Below are positions 6,056 to 8,995 of a DNA stretch of 8,995 nucleotides, piece by piece (position 1 is the first letter of the stretch; each line of letters opens with the position of its first letter). The notes beneath the pieces are model-generated. The model ran no database searches. It had not been told where the DNA came from and saw only the letters and a program-made list of their open reading frames with translations. The stretch spans positions 1 to 8,995 of the forward strand of contig CAYVFC010000219.1 in the NCBI GenBank assembly GCA_964450715.1, written 5' to 3'. Position numbers and translations under genes: made by a program. Source of the DNA: CAYVFC01 sp964450715. Lineage in GTDB: Bacteria > Myxococcota_A > Polyangia > Polyangiales > JAFGIB01.

Positions 6056-6197
6056 GCCCGGCTTGTTTACTGACACACGGTGGGTCGGAGAACGGTGGCA
6101 TGTGACCACGTTGCGGCCGGAAAGAAAGCCCTCTGGCTCTACCGGCCCCGGAACCAACGTCAGGCCGCAATAGCCGACATCCGACGCCAACCCGCTG

Positions 6198-6275
6198 TTT
6201 TCGTTGAAGAATCGAGCGACAGCCAGTCGGTCGGCCAGCGGTTCCTGACTGTGTTGTATCCCGCCGGGGACGCTA
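6198..6275 (+). repeat. Dispersed structured repeat, copy 3 (partly decayed)
   Basis: The ends are conserved: TTTTCGTTG and ATCGAGCG (6211-6218) on the left and TCCCGCCGGGGACGCTA (6259-6275) on the right, spaced as in copies 1 and 4. The middle has lost the TGCGTCATATT block. On the minus strand it starts 18 bp after the stop of the ATPase gene, and it lies before the small lipoprotein gene. Confidence 0.6.
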
Positions 6276-6293
6276 TTCGGTTGCGATACCGAC

Positions 6294-7565
6294 CTAGAAG
6301 AAATGGGAGATGGGAAGAGCGGCCACCTTACCGGTGATCAGGTGGGGTTCGTCGGTATCGTGAAGCAGCGCCCCCCAGCGCGCCTTGTCCTTGTAATCGC
6401 TCAAGAAGAGCTCCAGACGACGGATGTCCGAAAGACCGGCTTGCCTGGACTTCTTGATCTCGACGGGTAGCAGATGAGTTCCGCGTTCGATGACGAAATC
6501 GACCTCAGCCCCGCCTGCGGTTCTCCAGTAGAACAGCTCCGGACGGGGATGAACGGATTCGCGCCAGGCGAGTAGCCCGGTCAGCACCAGGTTCTCCAGA
6601 AGGGCTCCGGCCATCGGACTCTTTTCGACGGAGGCAGGACTGGTCAATCCTACCAGATGAGCTGCTAACCCGCTGTCGGCCCAGTAGAGCTTCGGCGCCT
6701 TGATGAGTCTCTTGGTAGCGTTTACCGCGTATACCGGAAGACGGTGAATCTGGTAGGTGGTTTCGAGAAGATTGAGATACCGATGTGCCGTGGCCTGAGA
6801 AAGGCCTGCGTCCCGCGCGAGATCGCTCTGATTGAGCATCTGCCCGATGCGGTGTGCTGCAAGCGTCATCAGTCGCCTGAAATCCGGTAATGACGACACC
6901 TGGGAAACGTCCCTGAGATCCCTTTCCACGTAGGTGCGGACGAACCCCTCGAACCACCGCGACCTTTCCCTGACCGAATGCGCAAGCACGGCCGGGGGCA
7001 TCCCTCCGGTCAGGATCTCTCTCCTGAGATCGGTCTTCCGGATCTCGAAAGAGCGAACCAGATCCACCGCGGCCCGTGCGTTTCTACACGCGAGCAGCTG
7101 TTGCCACGGCGGAACGGCTCCCTCTCCCCTCTTCTCGCCCGCCGTGAACGGGGAAAGAAGCAGATAGACCGCTCGCCCCGCAAGGGAGTCAGCGACCCGC
7201 CGCATCAACATCAGGTTGGCGGAACCCGTGAGCAAGAAACGCCCGCTTTGCCGTTTCCCGTCCACGTCTTTCTTGACGGCCAGCAGCAACTCGGGCACGC
7301 GTTGCACCTCGTCCAGGGTCAAGCGTCGTCCCCTCGCCAGCAGTTCCTCCGGACGCTTGCTCGCAGCTTCCAGAACATCGAGATCATCCAGCGTCTCGAA
7401 TGTCCGCTGTCCGGACGAAGGCAGGTTCTTGACCAGGGTCGTCTTGCCGGTCTGCCGGGCCCCGGAAACCACGACCACGGGATGCGCTCGAAGCGCATTC
7501 TCAACCGCATCTTGCAGCGCCCGCTTTCGATACCCCTGTGTTTTCATACCCTGAATGATAATCAT
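6294..7565 (-). CDS. AAA_14/DUF4143 family ATPase
   Basis: This is a 423-residue P-loop ATPase of the AAA_14 + DUF4143 type. Walker A GARQTGKT is at 35-42, Walker B RLTLDEVQ at 81-88 (Asp85, Glu86) and a sensor-like LLTGSANL at 111-118. The DUF4143 part shows GGMPP (187-191), YVERDLRDV (212-220), a winged-helix-like stretch DLARDAGLSQATAHRYLNLL and KLYWADSGLAAHLVG. The end carries a degenerate PD-(D/E)XK-like motif: YWRTAGGAEVDFVIE (346-360) and LLPVEIKKS (365-373). Length is usual for an intact member. Family members are widespread, often horizontally acquired, and mostly uncharacterised. Start ATG 7565 has AAGG five bases before; ATG 7547 is an alternative. The start codon lies inside a Fur-box-like palindrome. 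Repeat copies 3 and 4 flank it, 18 bp after its stop and 150 bp before its start. Confidence 0.92.
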   Translation of the reverse strand: MIIIQGMKTQGYRKRALQDAVENALRAHPVVVVSGARQTGKTTLVKNLPSSGQRTFETLDDLDVLEAASKRPEELLARGRRLTLDEVQRVPELLLAVKKDVDGKRQSGRFLLTGSANLMLMRRVADSLAGRAVYLLLSPFTAGEKRGEGAVPPWQQLLACRNARAAVDLVRSFEIRKTDLRREILTGGMPPAVLAHSVRERSRWFEGFVRTYVERDLRDVSQVSSLPDFRRLMTLAAHRIGQMLNQSDLARDAGLSQATAHRYLNLLETTYQIHRLPVYAVNATKRLIKAPKLYWADSGLAAHLVGLTSPASVEKSPMAGALLENLVLTGLLAWRESVHPRPELFYWRTAGGAEVDFVIERGTHLLPVEIKKSRQAGLSDIRRLELFLSDYKDKARWGALLHDTDEPHLITGKVAALPISHFF

Positions 7566-7568
7566 TCA
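7552..7568. promoter_or_regulatory. Fur-box-like 17-bp perfect palindrome over the ATPase start codon
   Basis: TGAATGATAATCATTCA is perfectly symmetric. Its inner 13 bases AATGATAATCATT match the centre of the classical 19-bp Fur consensus (GATAATGATAATCATTATC). Covering the start codon, it could block translation initiation region or transcription. Use by Fur is inferred; another regulator with similar half-sites is possible. Confidence 0.5.
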
Positions 7569-7714
7569 CACCTTGAAATCAATACAGAACGGTCTCGCGC
7601 GGCACCGAGCCCTATAAAAAAACCGGCGGATGGTCACCCGGTACGAACGAGTACCTCTCACCTATCGCGCTCGCCTCATGCCGCGATCACCGAAAGCCAC
7701 CGCCAAGCCACCGT

Positions 7715-7791
7715 TTTTATTACGGAATCGAATTCAAGCCGCCAACACTACCGGATGCGTCATATTGAATCGTGTCCCCCCGGGGACGCTA
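7715..7791 (+). repeat. Dispersed structured repeat, copy 4
   Basis: This has the best hairpin: GTGTCCCC-CC-GGGGACGC at 7772-7789, eight pairs with one G-T wobble. The core is 7739-7791 with TGCGTCATATT at 7756-7766; the left block TTTTATTA/ATCGA is at 7715-7731. On the minus strand it begins 48 bp after the stop of the PQQ-propeller remnant, and lies upstream of the ATPase gene. Confidence 0.8.
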
Positions 7792-7839
7792 CAGGCATTG
7801 GGGGTTCGTCGTTACCGCCGAAGTCAAAGAGAACGACGA

Positions 7840-8278
7840 TTAATCGCAGTAGCGCGCACGAGCCTGATTGCGAATGTCCTGGCGACTTTTCGGCCATGGA
7901 CCCCGGGCCAGCCCGCGACTGTTGGTTCGTATCGCGTGCAGCGGTCCACCCGCCACCCGAAGGTACAGGGTACCGTTGGGCGCCAGGTTCGGGCTGGCAG
8001 CAGGCCCGCCGATGTTCACCCGTAGCCGCTGTGAGCCGTCCGGCTCGAGCCCGTGGAGGAATCCGTCTCTTGCGGTGAAGTAAATGGTCCCGTCGTCAGC
8101 TTGCAGTACCGGCACCTGCAATATCTGCTGCCCGGTCTCGGACGTCAACGCCGGCATCGGCAGTGGGGCTCGCATCCGCGCATGCGATCATCCATCCCGC
8201 TGCGGACAGGAAGACGACCCGCGCAGTTTGCGAGAGCTGGAACGTCGACACCGAAGACAAGCTAACAAAGCCCTGCAT
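7840..8278 (-). pseudogene. PQQ-propeller-like lipoprotein, remnant with N- and C-terminal ends in different frames
   Basis: From ATG 8278 one frame gives a lipoprotein signal with a hydrophobic stretch and lipobox (VVFLSAAGWMIAC; Cys about residue 34) and an Ala/Asp-rich linker (ADASPTADAGVDV), then stops at about 8096. A second frame, open from about 8175 to the stop at 7842-7840, reads DDGTIYFTARDGFLHGLEPD, then PAASPNLAPNGTLYLRV and PWPKSRQDIRNQARAR. These are two blades of a PQQ-like beta-propeller repeat and the typical C-terminal closing motif (WPKxRxDxRNxGRA). Known full proteins of this design have several blades and about 350-500 residues, so most of the propeller is missing and the frame is lost. 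The intact form would sit on the cell surface or in the periplasm. Repeat copy 4 follows its end by 48 bp. Confidence 0.65.
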
Positions 8279-8352
8279 TGATGGCAATGCGCAGCAGAGA
8301 CTTCGCGCGAGCGCTTGAACCGCGACGGGATATGGTGAGGATAGCTTAACGC

Positions 8353-8360
8353 AAAGGAGG
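8353..8360 (+). promoter_or_regulatory. Shine-Dalgarno of the RCC1-like lipoprotein gene
   Basis: AAAGGAGG lies six bases before ATG 8367, a strong match that fixes the start. Confidence 0.75.
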
Positions 8361-8366
8361 AGGGCG

Positions 8367-8987
8367 ATGAGCGTGAAATGGGCGATTGCTGCCGCCCTGC
8401 TACTTCTGGGCGCGTGCGGGAGCGACGACGACTCGGAGGCGGCTCTGCCCAAGGGCGGCACCGGTGGTGAGGGTGGCTCTGCGACGAGCGGTTCGGGCTC
8501 GGGCGGCGATACGGCTGGCACGGCCGGTCCGGGCCCCCTTGCGGGCAGTTCGGGAGGCGGCACCGGCGGTGCCGCGGCAACCTCCGGTTCGAGCGGCAAT
8601 ACTGGAGGCGGTCCTGATGCAGGGGGGGCTGCGGGCCCGATTCCCATACCGGCAACACCCAAACATAACTTGGCGATACCTACCCGCGATATCGCGTGCG
8701 TGATCCTCGCGGACCGGACTGTTTTCTGTGAGCCAGACGGAGGGCCGCCGCGCGAAGAGGAAAATAGAGGCTTTGAGAGATTAGCGACCTGGAGGGGAAA
8801 CGGATTGTGTGGCGTGAGAGGGGATGGCACGATTCACTGTTGGCAGTGGTTCGCATCATTGGATCCGCGCTCTGACGAAAGCCCGGCCGTCGCAGACTAC
8901 ATCGACGTAACAGCGCTCTCCCCCGTGGTCTGCGGTCTACGCTGCGTATTTCGGAGCATCGTGATCGCTCGTTTCGGAGCATCGTGA
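8367..8987 (+). CDS. RCC1-like lipoprotein, truncated by an insertion
   Basis: The native part is residues 1-192. The signal peptide MSVKWAIAAALLLLGAC ends in lipobox LGAC with Cys17. A Gly/Ser/Thr-rich spacer (18-95; GGTGGEGG, SGGGTGGAA) follows, then the start of a cysteine-bearing propeller-type repeat: DIACVILADRTVFCE, LCGVRGDGTIHCWQ and VVCGLR. The pattern C-x-L-x-x-DG-T-x-x-C(W) is typical of RCC1-like repeats in myxobacterial surface lipoproteins, which usually have several repeats over 350-450 residues. After Arg192 (8940-8942) the frame enters the insertion-sequence end and adds 14 unrelated residues before a TGA at 8985-8987. The product would be a secreted fragment without a complete propeller. 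It is divergent from the PQQ-propeller remnant. Confidence 0.8.
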   Translation: MSVKWAIAAALLLLGACGSDDDSEAALPKGGTGGEGGSATSGSGSGGDTAGTAGPGPLAGSSGGGTGGAAATSGSSGNTGGGPDAGGAAGPIPIPATPKHNLAIPTRDIACVILADRTVFCEPDGGPPREEENRGFERLATWRGNGLCGVRGDGTIHCWQWFASLDPRSDESPAVADYIDVTALSPVVCGLRCVFRSIVIARFGAS

Positions 8988-8995
8988 TCACCCAT
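8943..8995. mobile_element. Probable IS21-family insertion-sequence end
   Basis: From TG at 8943 the 18-bp unit TTTCGGAGCATCGTGATC occurs twice (8949-8966, 8972-8989), 23 bp apart, directly after the coding sequence of the RCC1-like gene breaks off. Multiple direct repeats next to a TG terminus are characteristic of IS21-family ends, where they bind the transposase. The transposase genes (istA/istB) would lie beyond the window, and no target duplication can be seen. Confidence 0.6.

Noticed and set aside
573..7791. CRISPR array
   Set aside because: The repeats are kilobases apart with genes between them, vary in sequence, and no cas genes are present.
6978..8078. Long plus-strand frame over the ATPase gene start and repeat copy 4
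   Set aside because: It is antisense to the clear ATPase gene, runs through the repeat, and has no recognisable motifs.
8096..8830. Long minus-strand frame rich in Pro/Ala opposite the RCC1-like gene
   Set aside because: It is the antisense of the Gly-rich linker. Only its last ~60 codons, from 8278, carry a real signal peptide and are counted in the PQQ-propeller remnant.

Overview
The window looks like an accessory, actively rearranging stretch of a GC-rich Gram-negative chromosome, most likely from a myxobacterium or close relative (Myxococcota). This is an inference. It rests on codon use rich in G and C, on three lipoprotein-type genes with Gly/Ser/Thr/Asp-rich linkers after the lipobox cysteine, on RCC1-like and PQQ-propeller-like surface proteins, and on the TetR/SDR/enoyl-CoA hydratase operon style. 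Nothing in the window fixes the species.

Layout from left to right. Positions 1-332 (minus) hold the N-terminal part of a CNNM/DUF21-type (CorC/HlyC-like) membrane protein that runs off the window. Positions 333-785 have no gene, but carry the first copy of a structured repeat and a plus-strand terminator-like hairpin. Positions 786-3767 form a lipid-metabolism-like unit. On the minus strand an SDR oxidoreductase, an enoyl-CoA hydratase/isomerase and the remnant of a saccharopine-dehydrogenase-like protein form a tight operon (13-bp gap, then a TGATG overlap). A TetR regulator diverges from it. Two near-identical 20-bp operator-like sites, in opposite orientation, lie in the shared control region. 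The last operon gene has lost its middle by deletion.

Positions 3768-8367 are a second, minus-strand accessory block: a DUF1016/YhcG-type PD-(D/E)XK protein, a small lipoprotein, an AAA_14/DUF4143 ATPase and the remnant of a PQQ-propeller lipoprotein. A Fur-box-like palindrome covers the ATPase start codon. The DUF1016 gene carries an expanded linker built from palindromic modules. The right edge is an RCC1-like lipoprotein gene on the plus strand. It is cut at about 8943 by two direct repeats that look like the end of an IS21-family insertion sequence continuing past the window.

The most notable signal is a dispersed repeat with a 53-bp core at 573, 4033 and 7739 (87% and 79% pairwise identity by hand count) and a partly decayed copy ending at 6275. 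The core ends in a GTCCCC/GGGGAC-type hairpin. All four copies have the same orientation, and each lies just 3' of a minus-strand gene or gene remnant (48, 18, 48 and about 160 bp after the stop). This gives a gene-plus-repeat, cassette-like arrangement that does not show canonical integron attC ends. The genes flanked this way are mainly accessory or decayed, which fits a recombination-prone or mobile region. A REP-like repeat scattered between genes is the simpler alternative.
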